A stretch of 64,000 nucleotides of DNA from Leptasterias polaris (GCA_037783415.1 JAZGTN010000121.1:1-64000); one strand, 5' to 3'; numbered from the stretch's first letter, positions 27,576 through 40,841 are shown. Program-made: numbers and translations. Notes: a model not told the origin generated them from the letters alone.

Positions 27576-28977
27576 AACATGGACATCATTTTGTGGATTG
27601 GCACAAATTTTACACCACTCGTAGGTCAAGTTCAAGGGGTCATGTGGCCGAATTCTTGGGGCGGAGAGATATTTCTAGACGGCGCTAGCGGCCAGAGAGT
27701 CACCCCTACCCAAAGAAAATGAAAGTTTTAAAAAAAGGCTAAGAAATAGTGCCTGCGGAAATCGTTGAGACCCTGAATAAAGTTAAATCTACGGTTGACA
27801 ATAACTCCTGATCACAGCATGCCAGAGAGACAAATTTTGTTACCTGATTCTGCCCTGAATACTCCAAAATCTGAAAATCAGAATGTGAGGGCCAGCAGGC
27901 GCCATCTTCATATTGCAAATTACCAGCGAGCGGGGGACCATCCGAAGTCGACGCAATAGCGACTTCAGTTGATCGAGCTATTTTAAAACAAATTCAAAGT
28001 AAGCACGGTCAAATCAACATGACATCATTTTGGATTGGCACACAATTTACACCACTCGAAGGTCAAGTTCTAGGGGTCATGTGGCCGAATTCTTGGGCGA
28101 AGAGGACATTTCTAGACGGGCGCTAGCGGCCAGACAGTCACCCCTACCCTAAGAAAATGATAAGTTTTCAAGGCAAATTCAAGTAAGTACGCTCAAATCA
28201 ACCTGACATCAGTTTTGGATTGGCACAAATTTTACACCACTCGTAGGTCACGTTCACGGGGTCATGTGGCCGAATTTTTGGGGCGGAGAGACATTTCTAG
28301 ACGGCGCTAGCGGCCAGAGAGGTCACCCCTACCAAAGAAAATGAAAGTTTTAAAATAAGGCTAAGAAATAGTGCCTGCGGAAAACGTTGAGACCCTGAAA
28401 TAAAGTTAAATCTACGGTTGACAATAACTCCTGATCACAGCATGCAGGAGAGACAATTTTGTTACCTGATTCTGCCCTGAATACTCCCAAATCTGAAAAT
28501 CAGAATGCGAGGGGCCAGCAGGCGCCATCTTCATATTGCAAATTACCAGCGAGCGGGGGGACCATCCGAAGTCGACGCAATAGCGACTTCAGTTGAACGA
28601 GCTATTTTAAAACAAATTCAAAGTAAGCACGACGGTCAAATCAACATGACATCATTTTTGGATTGGGTACAAAATTTACACCACTCGAAGGTCAAGTTCT
28701 AGGGGTCATGTGGCCGAATTATTGGAGCGCAGAGACATTTCTAGACGGGCGCTAGTGGCCAGAGAGTCACCCCTACCCAAAAGAAAATGATAAGTTTTTC
28801 AAGCAAATTCAAAGTAAGTACGCTCAAATCAACCTGACATCATTTTTGGATTGGCACAATTTTACACCACTCGTAGGTCACGTTCACGGGGTCATGTGGC
28901 CGAATCTTTGGGGCGGAGAGACATTTCTAGACGGCGCTAGCGCCAGAGAGTCACCCCTACCCAAAGAAAATGAAAGT
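27576..28977 (+). repeat. First right-arm units beside the adapter, still noisy
   Basis: The arm starts inside a b block and continues through two units of about 621 bp. Scattered indels absent from later copies (for example around 28,100-28,170 and 28,320-28,350) show that the consensus is still poor next to the adapter. The block-a variant ATATTGCAAATT (later copies have ATACCGCAAATT) occurs in these units and the next one (near 27,910, 28,530 and 29,163). Its reverse complement is recognisable in the three left-arm units nearest the adapter. Confidence 0.88.
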
Positions 28978-29414
28978 TTAAAAAAAGGCTAAGAAATAGT
29001 GCCTGCGGAAAACGTTGAGTACCCTGAAATAAAGTTAAATCTACGGTTGACAATAACTCCTGATCACAGCATGCCAGAGAGACAAATTTTGTTACCTGAT
29101 TCTGCCCTGAATACTCCCAAATCTGAAAATCAGAATGTGAGGGCCAGCAGGCGCCATCTTCATATTGCAAATTACCAGCGAGCGGGGACCATCCGAAGTC
29201 GACGCAATAGCGACTTCAGTTGAACGAGCTATTTTAAAACAAATTCAAAGTAAGCACGGTCAAATCAACATGACATCATTTTTGGATTGGCACACAATTT
29301 ACACCAATCGAAGGTCAAGTTCTAGGGGTCATGTGGCCGAATTCTTGGGGCGGAGAGACATTTCTAGACGGCGCTAGCGGCCAGAGAGTCACCCATACCC
29401 AAAGAAAATGAAAG
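28978..29414 (+). repeat. 437-bp unit (a + hybrid b)
   Basis: Block a is followed by one b block that is b1-like at its left and middle (AAGCACGGTC, CGAAGG, CTAGGGG) and b2-like at its right end (GTGGCCG, GACGGCG). This is the product expected when exchange between b1 and b2 deletes one 184-bp step. Confidence 0.88.
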
Positions 29415-30035
29415 TTTTAAAAAAGGCTAAGAAATAGTGCCTGCGGAAAACGTTGAGACCCTGAAATAAAGTTAAGTCTAAGGTTGACAATAACTCCTGA
29501 TCACAGCATGCCAGAGAGACAAATTTTGTTACCTGATTCTTCCCTGAATACTCCCAAATCCGAAAATCAGAATGTGAGGGCCAGCAGGCGCCATCTTCAT
29601 ACCGCAAATTACCAGCGAGTGGGGAACATCCGAAGTCGACGCAATAGCGACTTCAGTTGAACGAGCTATTTTAAAACAAATTCAAAGTAAGCACGGTCAA
29701 ATCAACATGACATCATTTTTGGATTGGCACAAAATTTACACCACTCGAAGGTCAAGTTCTAGGGGTCATGTGACCGAATTCTTGGGGCGGAGAGACATTT
29801 CTAGACCGCGCTAGCGGCCAGAGAGTCACCCCTACCCAAAGAAAATGAGAAGTTTTCAAGCAAATTCAAAGTAAGTACGCTCAAATCAACCTGACATCAT
29901 TTTTGGATTGGCACAAATTTTACACCACTCGTAGGTCAAGTTCACGGGGTCATGTGGCCGAATTCTTGGGGCGGAGAGACATTTCTAGACGGCGCTAGTG
30001 GCCAGTGTGTCACCCCTACCCAAAGAAAATGAAAG

Positions 30036-30472
30036 TTTTAAAAAAGGCTAAGAAATAGTGCCTGCGGAAAACGTTGAGACCCTGAAATAAAGTTAAATCT
30101 ACGGTTGACAATAACTCCTGATCACAGCATGCCAGAGAGACAAATTTTGTTACCTGATTCTTCCCTGAATACTCCCAAATCCGAAAATCAGAATGTGAGA
30201 GCCAGCAGGCGCTATCTTCATACCGCAAATTACCAGCGAGCGGGGACCATCCGAAGTCGACGCAATAGCGACTTCAGTTGAACGAGCTATTTTAAAACAA
30301 ATTCAAAGTAAGCACGGTCAAATCAACATGACATCATTTTTGGATTGGCACACAATTTACACCAATCGAAGGTCAAGTTGTAGGGGTCATGTGGCCGAAT
30401 TCTTGGGGCGGAGAGACATTTCTAGACGGCGCTAGCGGCCAGAGAGTCACCCATACCCAAAGAAAATGAAAG
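30036..30472 (+). repeat. 437-bp unit (a + hybrid b)
   Basis: Same b1/b2 hybrid as the unit at 28,978, including CACACAATT and CACCCATACCC. Block a has GAGAGCCAGC and GCGCTATC where most copies have GAGGGCCAGC and GCGCCATC. Confidence 0.88.
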
Positions 30473-31093
30473 TTTTAAAAAAGGCTAAGAAATAGTGCCT
30501 GCGGAAAACGTTGAGACCCTGAAATAAAGTTAAATCTACGGTTGACAATAACTCCTGATCACAGCATGCCAGAGAGACAACTTTTGTTACCTGATTCTTC
30601 CCTGAATACTCCCAAATCCGAAAATCAGAATGTGAGGGCCAGCAGGCGCCATCTTCATACCGCAAATTACCAGCGAGCGGGGACCATCCGAAGTCGACGC
30701 AATAGCGACTTCAGTTGAACGAGCTATTTTAAAACAAATTCAAAGTAAGCACGGTCAAATCAACATGACATCATTTTTGGATTGGCACAAATTTTACACC
30801 ACTCGAAGGTCAAGTTGTAGGGGTCATGTGACCGAATTCTTTGGGCGGAGAGACATTTCTAGACCGCGCTAGCGGCCAGAGAGTCACCCCTACCCAAAGA
30901 AAATGAGAAGTTTTCAAGCAAATTCAAAGTAAGTACGCTCAAATCAACCTGACATCATTTTTGGATTGGCACAAATTTTACACCACTCGTAGGTCAAGTT
31001 CAAGGGGTCATGTGGCCGAATTCTTGGGGCGGAGAGACATTTCTAGACGGCGCTAGTGGCCAGTGAGTCACCCCTACCCAAAGAAAATGAAAG

Positions 31094-31530
31094 TTTTAAA
31101 AAAGGCTAAGAAATAGTGCCTGCGGAAAACGTTGAGACCCTGAAATAAAGTTAAATCTACGGTTGACAATAACTCCTGATCACAGCATGCCAGAGAGACA
31201 AATTTTGTTACCTGATTCTTCCCTGAATACTCCCAAATCCGAAAATCAGAATGTGAGGGCCAGCAGGCGCCATCTTCATACCGCAAATTACCAGCGAGCG
31301 GGGACCATCCGAAGTCGACGCAATAGCGACTTCAGTTGAACGAGCTATTTTAAAACAAATTCAAAGTAAGCACGGTCAAATCAACATGACATCATTTTTG
31401 GATTGGCACACAATTTACACCACTCGAAGGTCAAGTTCTAGGGGTCATGTGGCCGAATTCTTGGGGCGGAGAAACATTTCTAGACGGCGCTAGCGGCCAG
31501 AGAGTCACCCATACCCAAAGAAAATGAAAG
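31094..31530 (+). repeat. 437-bp unit (a + hybrid b)
   Basis: Same hybrid class as the two preceding 437-bp units, with a private GGAGAAACATT in place of GGAGAGACATT near 31,467. Confidence 0.88.
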
Positions 31531-32151
31531 TTTTAAAAAAGGCTAAGAAATAGTGCCTGCGGAAAACGTTGAGACCCTGAAATAAAGTTAAATATACGGT
31601 TGACAATAACTCCTGATCACAGCATGCCAGAGAGACAACTTTTGTTACCTGATTCTTCCCTGAATACTCCCAAATCCGAAAATCAGAATGTGGGGGCCAG
31701 CAGGCGCCATCTTCATACCGCAAATTACCAGCGAGCGGGGACCATCCGAAGTCGACGCAATAGCGACTTCAGTTGAACGAGCTATTTTAAAACAAATTCA
31801 AAGTAAGCACGGTCAAATCAACATGACATCATTTTTGGATTGGCACAAAATTTACACCACTCGAAGGTCAAGTACTAGGGGTCATGTGACCGAATTCTTG
31901 GGGCGGAGAGACATTTCTAGACCGCGCTAGCGGCCAGAGAGTCACCCCTACCCAAAGAAAATGAGAAGTTTTCAAGCAAATTCAAAGTAAGTACGCTCAA
32001 ATCAACCTGACATCATTTTTGGATTGGCACAAATTTTACACCACTCGTAGGTCAAGTTCAAGGGGTCATGTGACCGAATTCTTGGGGCGGAGAGATATTT
32101 CTAGACGGCGCTAGCGGCCAGAGAGTCACGCCTACCCAAAGAAAATTAAAG

Positions 32152-34635
32152 TTTTAAAAAAGGCCAAGAAATAGTGCCTGCGGAAAACGTTGAGACTCTG
32201 AAATAAAGTTAAATCTACGGTTGACAATAACTCTTGATCACAGCATGCCAGAGAGACAAATTTTGTTACCTGATTCTTCCCTGAATAGTCCCAAATCCGA
32301 AAATCAGAATGTGAGGGCCAGCAGGGGCCATCTTCATACCGCAAATTACCAGCGAGCGGGGACCATCCGAAGTCGACGCAATAGCGACTTCAGTTGAACG
32401 AGCTATTTTAAAACAAATTCAAAGTAAGCACGGTCAAATCAACATGACATCGTTTTTGGATTGGCACAAAATTTACACCACTCGAAGGTCAAGTTCTAGG
32501 GGTCATGTGACCGAATTATTGAGGCGGAGAGATATTTCTAGACCGCGCTAGCGGCCAGAGAGTCACCCCTACCCAAAGAAAATGAGAAGTTTTCAAGCAA
32601 ATTCAAAGTAAGTACGCTCAAATCAACCTGACATCATTTTTGGATTGGCACAAATTTTACACCACTCGTAGGTCAAGTTCAAGGGGTCATGTGGCCGAAT
32701 TCTTGAGGCGGAGAGACATTTCTAGACGGCGCTAGTGGCCAGTGAGTCACCCCTACCCAAAGAAAATGAAAGTTTTAAAAAAGGCTAAGAAATAGTGCCT
32801 GCGGAAAACGTTGAGACCCTGAAATAAAGTTAAATCTACGGTTGACAATAACTCCTGATCACAGCATGCCAGAGAGACAAATTTTGTTACCTGATTCTTC
32901 CCTGAATACTCCCAAATCCGAAAATCAGAATGTGAGGGCCAGCAGGCGCCATCTTCATACCGCAAATTACCAGCGAGCGGGGACCATCCGAAGTCGACGC
33001 AATAGCGACTTCAGTTGAACGAGCTATTTTAATACAAATTCAAAGTAAGCACGGTCAAATCAACATGACATCATTTTTGGATTGGCACAAATTTTACACC
33101 ACTCGAAGGTCAAGTTGTAGGGGTCATGTGACCGAATTCTTTGGGCGGAGAGACATTTCTAGACCGCGCTAGCGGCCAGAGAGTCACCCCTACCCAAAGA
33201 AAATGAGAAGTTTTCAAGCAAATTCAAAGTAAGTACGCTCAAATCAACCTGACATCATTTTTGGATTGGCACAAATTTTACACCACTCGTAGGTCAAGTT
33301 CAAGGGGTCATGTGGCCGAATTCTTGGGGCGGAGAGACATTTCTAGACGGCGCTAGTGGCCAGTGAGTCACCCCTACCCAAAGAAAATGAAAGTTTTAAA
33401 AAAGGCTAAGAAATAGTGCCTGCGGAAAACGTTGAGACCCTGAAATAAAGTTAAATCTACGGTTGACAATAACTCCTGATCACAGCATGCCAGAGAGACA
33501 AATTTTGTTACCTGATTCTTCCCTGAATAGTCCCAAATCCGAAAATCAGAATGTGAGGGCCAGCAGGCGCCATCTTCATACCGCAAATTACCAGCGAGCG
33601 GGGACCATCCGAAGTCGACGCAATAGCGACTTCAGTTGAACGAGCTATTTTAAAACAAATTCAAAGTAAGCACGGTCAAATCAACATGACGTCATTTTTG
33701 GATTGGCACAAAATTTACACCACTCGAAGGTCAAGTTCTAGGGGTCATGTGACCGAATTCTTGAGGCGGAGAGATATTTCTAGACCGCGCTAGCGGCCAG
33801 AGAGTCACCCCTACCCAAAGAAAATGAGAAGTTTTCAAGCAAATTCAAAGTAAGTACGCTCAAATCAACCTGACATCATTTTTGGATTGGCACAAATTTT
33901 ACACCACTCGTAGGTCAAGTTCAAGGGGTCATGTGGCCGAATTCTTGAGGCGGAGAGACATTTCTAGACGGCGCTAGTGGCCAGTGAGTCACCCCTACCC
34001 AAAGAAAATGAAAGTTTTAAAAAAGGCTAAGAAATAGTGCCTGCGGAAAACGTTGAGACCCTGAAATAAAGTTAAATCTACGGTTGACAATAACTCCTGA
34101 TCACAGCATGCCAGAGAGACAACTTTTGTTACCTGATTCTTCCCTGAATACTCCCAAATCCGAAAATCAGAATGTGAGGGCCAGCAGGCGCCATCTTCAT
34201 ACCGCAAATTACCAGCGAGCGGGGACCATCCGAAGTCGACGCAATAGCGACTTCAGTTGAACGAGCTATTTTAAAACAAATTCAAAGTAAGCACGGTCAA
34301 ATCAACATGACATCATTTTTGGATTGGCACAAAATTTACACCACTCGAAGGTCAAGTTCTAGGGGTCATGTGACCGAATTCTTGGGGCGGAGAGACATTT
34401 CTAGACCGCGCTAGCGGCCAGAGAGTCACCCCTACCCAAAGAAAATGAGAAGTTTTCAAGCAAATTCAAAGTAAGTACGCTCAAATCAACCTGACATCAT
34501 TTTTGGATTGGCACAAATTTTACACCACTCGTAGGTCAAGTTCAAGGGGTCATGTGGCCGAATTCTTGAGGCGGAGAGACATTTCTAGACGGCGCTAGTG
34601 GCCAGTGAGTCACCCCTACCCAAAGAAAATGAAAG
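32152..34635 (+). repeat. Four regular 621-bp units
   Basis: These are consecutive a-b1-b2 units with exact 621-bp spacing. Several b2 blocks end in GCTAGTGGCCAGTGAGTC in place of GCTAGCGGCCAGAGAGTC, a subfamily mark shared by neighbours. No other feature is visible. Confidence 0.9.
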
Positions 34636-35256
34636 TTTTAAAAAAGGCTAAGAAATAGTGCCTGCGGAAAACGTTGAGACCCTGAAATAAAGTTAAATCT
34701 ACGGTTGACAATAACTCCTGATCACAGCATGCCAGAGAGACAACTTTTGTTACCTGATTCTTCCCTGAATACTCCCAAATCCGAAAATCAGAATGTGAGG
34801 GCCAGCAGGCGCCATCTTCATACCGCAAATTACCAGCGAGCGGGGACCATCCGAAGTCGACGCAATAGCGACTTCAGTTGAACGAGCTATTTTTAAACAA
34901 ATTCAAAGTAAGCACGGTCAAATCAACATGACATCATTTTTGGATTGGCACAAAATTTACACCACTCGAAGGTCAAGTTCTAGGGGTCATGTGACCGAAT
35001 TCTTGGGGCGGAGAGACATTTCTAGACCGCGCTAGCGGCCAGAGAGTCACCCCTACCCAAAGAAAATGAGAAGTTTTCAAGCAAATTCAAAGTAAGTACG
35101 CTCAAATCAACCTGACATCATTTTTGGATTGGCACAAATTTTACACCACTCGTAGGTCAAGTTCAAGGGGTCATGTGGCCGAATTCTTGAGGCGGAGAGA
35201 CATTTCTAGACGGCGCTAGTGGCCAGTGAGTCACCCCTACCCAAAGAAAATGAAAG

Positions 35257-35693
35257 TTTTAAAAAAGGCTAAGAAATAGTGCCTGCGGAAAACGTTGAGA
35301 CCCTGAAATAAAGTTAAATCTACGGTTGACAATAACTCCTGATCACAGCATGCCAGAGAGACAAATTTTGTTACCTGATTCTTCCCTGAATACTCCCAAA
35401 TCCGAAAATCAGAATGTGAGGGCCAGCAGGCGCCATCTTCATACCGCAAATTACCAGCGAGCGGGGACCATCCGAAGTCGACGCAATAGCGACTTCAGTT
35501 GAACGAGCTATTTTTAAACAAATTCAAAGTAAGCACGGTCAAATCAACATGACATCATTTTTGGATTGGCACACAATTTACACCACTCGAAGGTCAAGTT
35601 CTAGGGGTCATGTGGCCGAATTCTTGGGGCGGAGAGACATTTCTAGACGGCGATAGCGGCCAGAGAGTCACCCATACCCAAAGAAAATGAAAG
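35257..35693 (+). repeat. 437-bp unit (a + hybrid b)
   Basis: Single b block of the b1/b2 hybrid class with CACACAATT and CACCCATACCC. It also carries GGCGATAGCGG in place of GGCGCTAGCGG, shared with the unit at 38,358. Confidence 0.87.
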
Positions 35694-36494
35694 TTTTAAA
35701 AAAGGCTAAGAAATTGTGCCTGCGGAAAATGTTGAGACCCTGAAATAAAGTTAAATCTACGGTTGACAATAACTCCTGATCACAGCATGCCAGAGAGACA
35801 ACTTTTGTTACCTGATTCTTCCCTGAATACTCCCAAATCCGAAAATCAGAATGTGAGGGCCAGCAGGCGCCATCTTCATACAGCAAATTACCAGCGAGCG
35901 GGGACCATCCGAAGTCGACGCAATAGCGACTTCAGTTGAACGAGCTATTTTAAAACAAATTCAAAGTAAGCACGGTCAAATCAACATGACATCATTTTTG
36001 GATTGGCACAAAATTTACACCACTCGAAGGTCAAGTTCTAGGGGTCATGTGACCGAATTCTTGGGGCGGAGAGACATTTCTAGACCGCGCTAGCGGCCAG
36101 AGAGTCACCACTACCCAAAGAAAATGAGAAGTTTTCAAGCAAATTCAAAGTAAGTACGCTCAAATCAACCCGACATTTTTGGATTGGCACAAAATTTACA
36201 CCACTCGAAGGTCAAGTTCTAGGGGTCATGTGGCCGAATTCTTGGGGCGGAGAGACATTTCTAGACGGCGCTAGCGGCCAGAGAGTCACCCCTACCCAAA
36301 GAAAATGAGAAGTTTTCAAGCAAATTCAAAGTAAGTACGCTCAAATCAAACTGACATCATTTTTGGATTGGCACAAATTTTACACCACTCGTAGGTCAAG
36401 TTCAAGGGGTCATGTGACCGAATTCTTGGGGCGGAGAGATATTTCTAGACGGCGCTAGCGGCCAGAGAGTCACCACTACCCAAAGAAAATGAAA
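35694..36494 (+). repeat. 801-bp unit (a + b1 + mosaic b + b2)
   Basis: Three b blocks follow block a. The middle one begins like b2 (TAAGTACGCTC), is b1-like in its centre (CGAAGG, CTAGGGG) and ends GTGGCCG...GACGGCG. It carries the 4-bp loss near 36,170, which makes the unit 801 rather than 805 bp. Confidence 0.87.
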
Positions 36495-38357
36495 ATTAAA
36501 AAAAGGCCAATAAATAGTGCCTGCGGAAAACGTTGAGACCCTGAAATAAAGTTAAATCTACGGTTGACAATAACTCCTGATCACAGCATGCCAGAGAGAC
36601 AAATTTTGTTACCTGATTCTTCCCTGAATACTCCCAAATCCGAAAATCAGAATGTGAGGGCCAGCAGGCACCATCTTCATACCGCAAATTACCAGCGAGC
36701 GGGGACCATCCGAAGTCGACGCAATAGCGACTTCAGTTGAACGAGCTATTTTAAAACAAATTCAAAGTATGCACGGTCAAATCAACATGACATCATTTTT
36801 GGATTGGCACAAAATTTACACCACTCGAAGGTCTAGTTCTAGGGGTCATGTGACCGAATTCATGGGGCGGAGAGACATTTCTAGACCGCGCTAGCGGCCA
36901 GAGAGTCACCCCTACCCAAAGAAAATGAGAAGTTTTCAAGCAAATTCAAAGTAAGTACGCTCAAATCAACCTGACATCATTTTTGGATTGGCACAAATTT
37001 TACACCACTCGTAGGTCAAGTTCAAGGGGTCATGTGACCGAATTCTTGGGGCGGAGAGACATTTCTAGACGGCGCTAGCGGCCAGAGAGTCACCCCTACC
37101 CAAAGAAAATGAAAATTTTAAAAAAGGCCAATAAATAGTGCCTGCGGAAAACGTTGAGACCCTGAAATAAAGTTAAATCTACGGTTGACAATAACTCCTG
37201 ATCACAGCATGCCAGAGAGACAACTTTTGTTACCTGATTCTTCCCTGAATACTCCCAAATCCGAAAATCAGAATGTGAGGGCCAGCAGGCGCCATCTTCA
37301 TACCGCAAATTACCAGCGAGCGGGGACCATCCGAAGTCGACGCAATAGCGACTTCAGTTGAACGAGCTATTTTAAAACAAATTCAAAGTAAGCACGGTCA
37401 AATCAACATGACATCATTTTTGGATTGGCACAAAATTTACACCACTCGAAGGTCAAGTTCTAGGGGTCATGTGACCGAATTCTTGGGGCGGAGAGACATT
37501 TCTAGACCGCGCTAGCGGCCAGAGAGTCACCCCTACCCAAAGAAAATGAGAAGTTTTCAAGCAAATTCAAAGTAAGTACGCTCAAATCAACCTGACATCA
37601 TTTTTGGATTGGCACAAATTTTACACCACTCGTAGGTCAAGTTCAAGGGGTCATGTGGCCGAATTCTTGAGGCGGAGAGACATTTCTAGACGGCGCTAGT
37701 GGCCAGTGAGTCACCCCTACCCAAAGAAAATGAAAGTTTTAAAAAAGGCTAAGAAATAGTGCCTGCGGAAAACGTTGAGACCCTGAAATAAAGTTAAATC
37801 TACGGTTGACAATAACTCCTGATCACAGCATGCCAGAGAGACAACTTTTGTTACCTGATTCTTCCCTGAATACTCCCAAATCCGAAAATCAGAATGTGAG
37901 GGCCAGCAGGCGCCATCTTCATACCGCAAATTACCAGCGAGCGGGGACCATCCGAAGTCGACGCAATAGCGACTTCAGTTGAACGAGCTATTTTTAAACA
38001 AATTCAAAGTAAGCACGGTCAAATCAACATGACATCATTTTTGGATTGGCACAAAATTTACACCACTCGAAGGTCAAGTTCTAGGGGTCATGTGACCGAA
38101 TTCTTGGGGCGGAGAGACATTTCTAGACCGCGCTAGCGGCCAGAGAGTCACCCCTACCCAAAGAAAATGAGAAGTTTTCAAGCAAATTCAAAGTAAGTAC
38201 GCTCAAATCAACCTGACATCATTTTTGGATTGGCACAAATTTTACACCACTCGTAGGTCAAGTTCAAGGGGTCATGTGGCCGAATTCTTGAGGCGGAGAG
38301 ACATTTCTAGACGGCGCTAGTGGCCAGTGAGTCACCCCTACCCAAAGAAAATGAAAG

Positions 38358-38794
38358 TTTTAAAAAAGGCTAAGAAATAGTGCCTGCGGAAAACGTTGAG
38401 ACCCTGAAATAAAGTTAAATCTACGGTTGACAATAACTCCTGATCACAGCATGCCAGAGAGACAAATTTTGTTACCTGATTCTTCCCTGAATACTCCCAA
38501 ATCCGAAAATCAGAATGTGAGGGCCAGCAGGCGCCATCTTCATACCGCAAATTACCAGCGAGCGGGGACCATCCGAAGTCGACGCAATAGCGACTTCAGT
38601 TGAACGAGCTATTTTTAAACAAATTCAAAGTAAGCACGGTCAAATCAACATGACATCATTTTTGGATTGGCACACAATTTACACCACTCGAAGGTCAAGT
38701 TCTAGGGGTCATGTGGCCGAATTCTTGGGGCGGAGAGACATTTCTAGACGGCGATAGCGGCCAGAGAGTCACCCATACCCAAAGAAAATGAAAG
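38358..38794 (+). repeat. 437-bp unit (a + hybrid b)
   Basis: Counterpart of the unit at 35,257 in the 3.1-kb duplication, with the same GGCGATAGCGG variant. Confidence 0.87.
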
Positions 38795-39599
38795 TTTTAA
38801 AAAAGGCTAAGAAATTGTGCCTGCGGAAAATGTTGAGACCCTGAAATAAAGTTAAATCTACGGTTGACAATAACTCCTGATCACAGCATGCCAGAGAGAC
38901 AACTTTTGTTACCTGATTCTTCCCTGAATACTCCCAAATCCGAAAATCAGAATGTGAGGGCCAGCAGGCGCCATCTTCATACAGCAAATTACCAGCGAGC
39001 GGGGACCATCCGAAGTCGACGCAATAGCGACTTCAGTTGAACGAGCTATTTTAAAACAAATTCAAAGTAAGCACGGTCAAATCAACATGACATCATTTTT
39101 GGATTGGCACAAAATTTACACCACTCGAAGGTCAAGTTCTAGGGGTCATGTGACCGAATTCTTGGGGCGGAGAGACATTTCTAGACCGCGCTAGCGGCCA
39201 GAGAGTCACCACTACCCAAAGAAAATGAGAAGTTTTCAAGCAAATTCAAAGTAAGTACGCTCAAATCAACCCGACATCATTTTTGGATTGGCACAAAATT
39301 TACACCACTCGAAGGTCAAGTTCTAGGGGTCATGTGGCCGAATTCTTGGGGCGGAGAGACATTTCTAGACGGCGCTAGCGGCCAGAGAGTCACCCCTACC
39401 CAAAGAAAATGAGAAGTTTTCAAGCAAATTCAAAGTAAGTACGCTCAAATCAAACTGACATCATTTTTGGATTGGCACAAATTTTACACCACTCGTAGGT
39501 CAAGTTCAAGGGGTCATGTGACCGAATTCTTGGGGCGGAGAGATATTTCTAGACGGCGCTAGCGGCCAGAGAGTCACCACTACCCAAAGAAAATGAAAA
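38795..39599 (+). repeat. 805-bp unit (a + b1 + mosaic b + b2)
   Basis: Counterpart of the unit at 35,694, without the 4-bp loss. The middle block is the same b2/b1/b2-like mosaic. Confidence 0.87.
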
Positions 39600-40841
39600 T
39601 TTAAAAAAAGGCCAATAAATAGTGCCTGCGGAAAACGTTGAGACCCTGAAATAAAGTTAAATCTACGGTTGACAATAACTCCTGATCACAGCATGCCAGA
39701 GAGACAAATTTTGTTACCTGATTCTTCCCTGAATACTCCCAAATCCGAAAATCAGAATGTGAGGGCCAGCAGGCACCATCTTCATACCGCAAATTACCAG
39801 CGAGCGGGGACCATCCGAAGTCGACGCAATAGCGACTTCAGTTGAACGAGCTATTTTAAAACAAATTCAAAGTATGCACGGTCAAATCAACATGACATCA
39901 TTTTTGGATTGGCACAAAATTTACACCACTCGAAGGTCTAGTTCTAGGGGTCATGTGACCGAATTCATGAGGCGGAGAGACATTTCTAGACCGCGCTAGC
40001 GGCCAGAGAGTCACCCCTACCCAAAGAAAATGAGAAGTTTTCAAGCAAATTCAAAGTAAGTACGCTCAAATCAACCTGACATCATTTTTGGATTGGCACA
40101 AATTTTACACCACTCGTAGGTCAAGTTCAAGGGGTCATGTGACCGAATTCTTGGGGCGGAGAGACATTTCTAGACGGCGCTAGCGGCCAGAGAGTCACCC
40201 CTACCCAAAGAAAATGAAAATTTTAAAAAAGGCCAATAAATAGTGCCTGCGGAAAACGTTGAGACCCTGAAATAAAGTTAAATCTACGGTTGACAATAAC
40301 TCCTGATCACAGCATGCCAGAGAGACAAATTTTGTTACCTGATTCTTCCCTGAATACTCCCAAATCCGAAAATCAGAATGTGAGGGCCAGCAGGCGCCAT
40401 CTTCATACCGCAAATTACCAGCGAGCGGGGACCATCCGAAGTCGACGCAATAGCGACTTCAGTGGAACGAGCTATTTTAAAACAAATTCAAAGTAAGCAC
40501 GGTCAAATCAACATGACATCATTTTTGGATTTGCACAAAATTTACACCACTCGAAGGTCAAGTTCTAGGGGTCATGTGACCGAATTCTTGGGGCGGAGAG
40601 ACATTTCTAGACCGCGCTAGCAGCCAGAGAGTCACCCCTACCCAAAGAAAATGAGAAGTTTTCAAGCAAATTCAAAGTAAGTACGCTCAAATCAACTTGA
40701 CATCATTTTTGGATTGGCACAAATTTTACACCACTCGTAGGTCAACTTCAAGGGGTCATGTGACCGAATTCTTGGGGCGGAGAGTCATTTTTAGACGGCG
40801 CTAGCGGCCAGAGAGTCACCCCTACCCAAAGAAAATGAAAG

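Larger units (their letters stand above)
28978..32151 (+). repeat. Higher-order repeat: three 1,058-bp dimers (437 + 621)
   Basis: One-b units at 28,978-29,414, 30,036-30,472 and 31,094-31,530 alternate with 621-bp units, making three copies of a 1,058-bp higher-order unit. The one-b units share CACCCATACCC and usually CACACAATT. Their single b block begins like b1 (AAGCACGGTC) and ends like b2 (GACGGCG). The alternation is mirrored in the left arm between about 22.7 and 25.9 kb. Confidence 0.9.
34636..37736 (+). repeat. 3.1-kb segmental duplication, copy 1
   Basis: This block of 621, 437, 801, 621 and 621 bp units repeats about 3,101-3,105 bp to the right. Shared private marks include GCTATTTTTAAAC near 34,887 and 35,508, CATACAGCAAATT near 35,878, AAATTGTGCC near 35,711, and a 437-bp followed by an 801-bp unit. 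A 4-bp loss (CCGACATTTTT near 36,170) is missing from copy 2 and explains the shift from 3,101 to 3,105. The ends are approximate. Confidence 0.85.
37737..40640 (+). repeat. 3.1-kb segmental duplication, copy 2
   Basis: This is the tandem partner of the block starting at 34,636, with the same unit order and private marks (GCTATTTTTAAAC near 37,988 and 38,609, CATACAGCAAATT near 38,979). Point differences, such as GAATTCATGAGG near 39,961 against GAATTCATGGGG in copy 1, show some divergence or residual error. Similarity fades after about 40,640. Confidence 0.85.
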
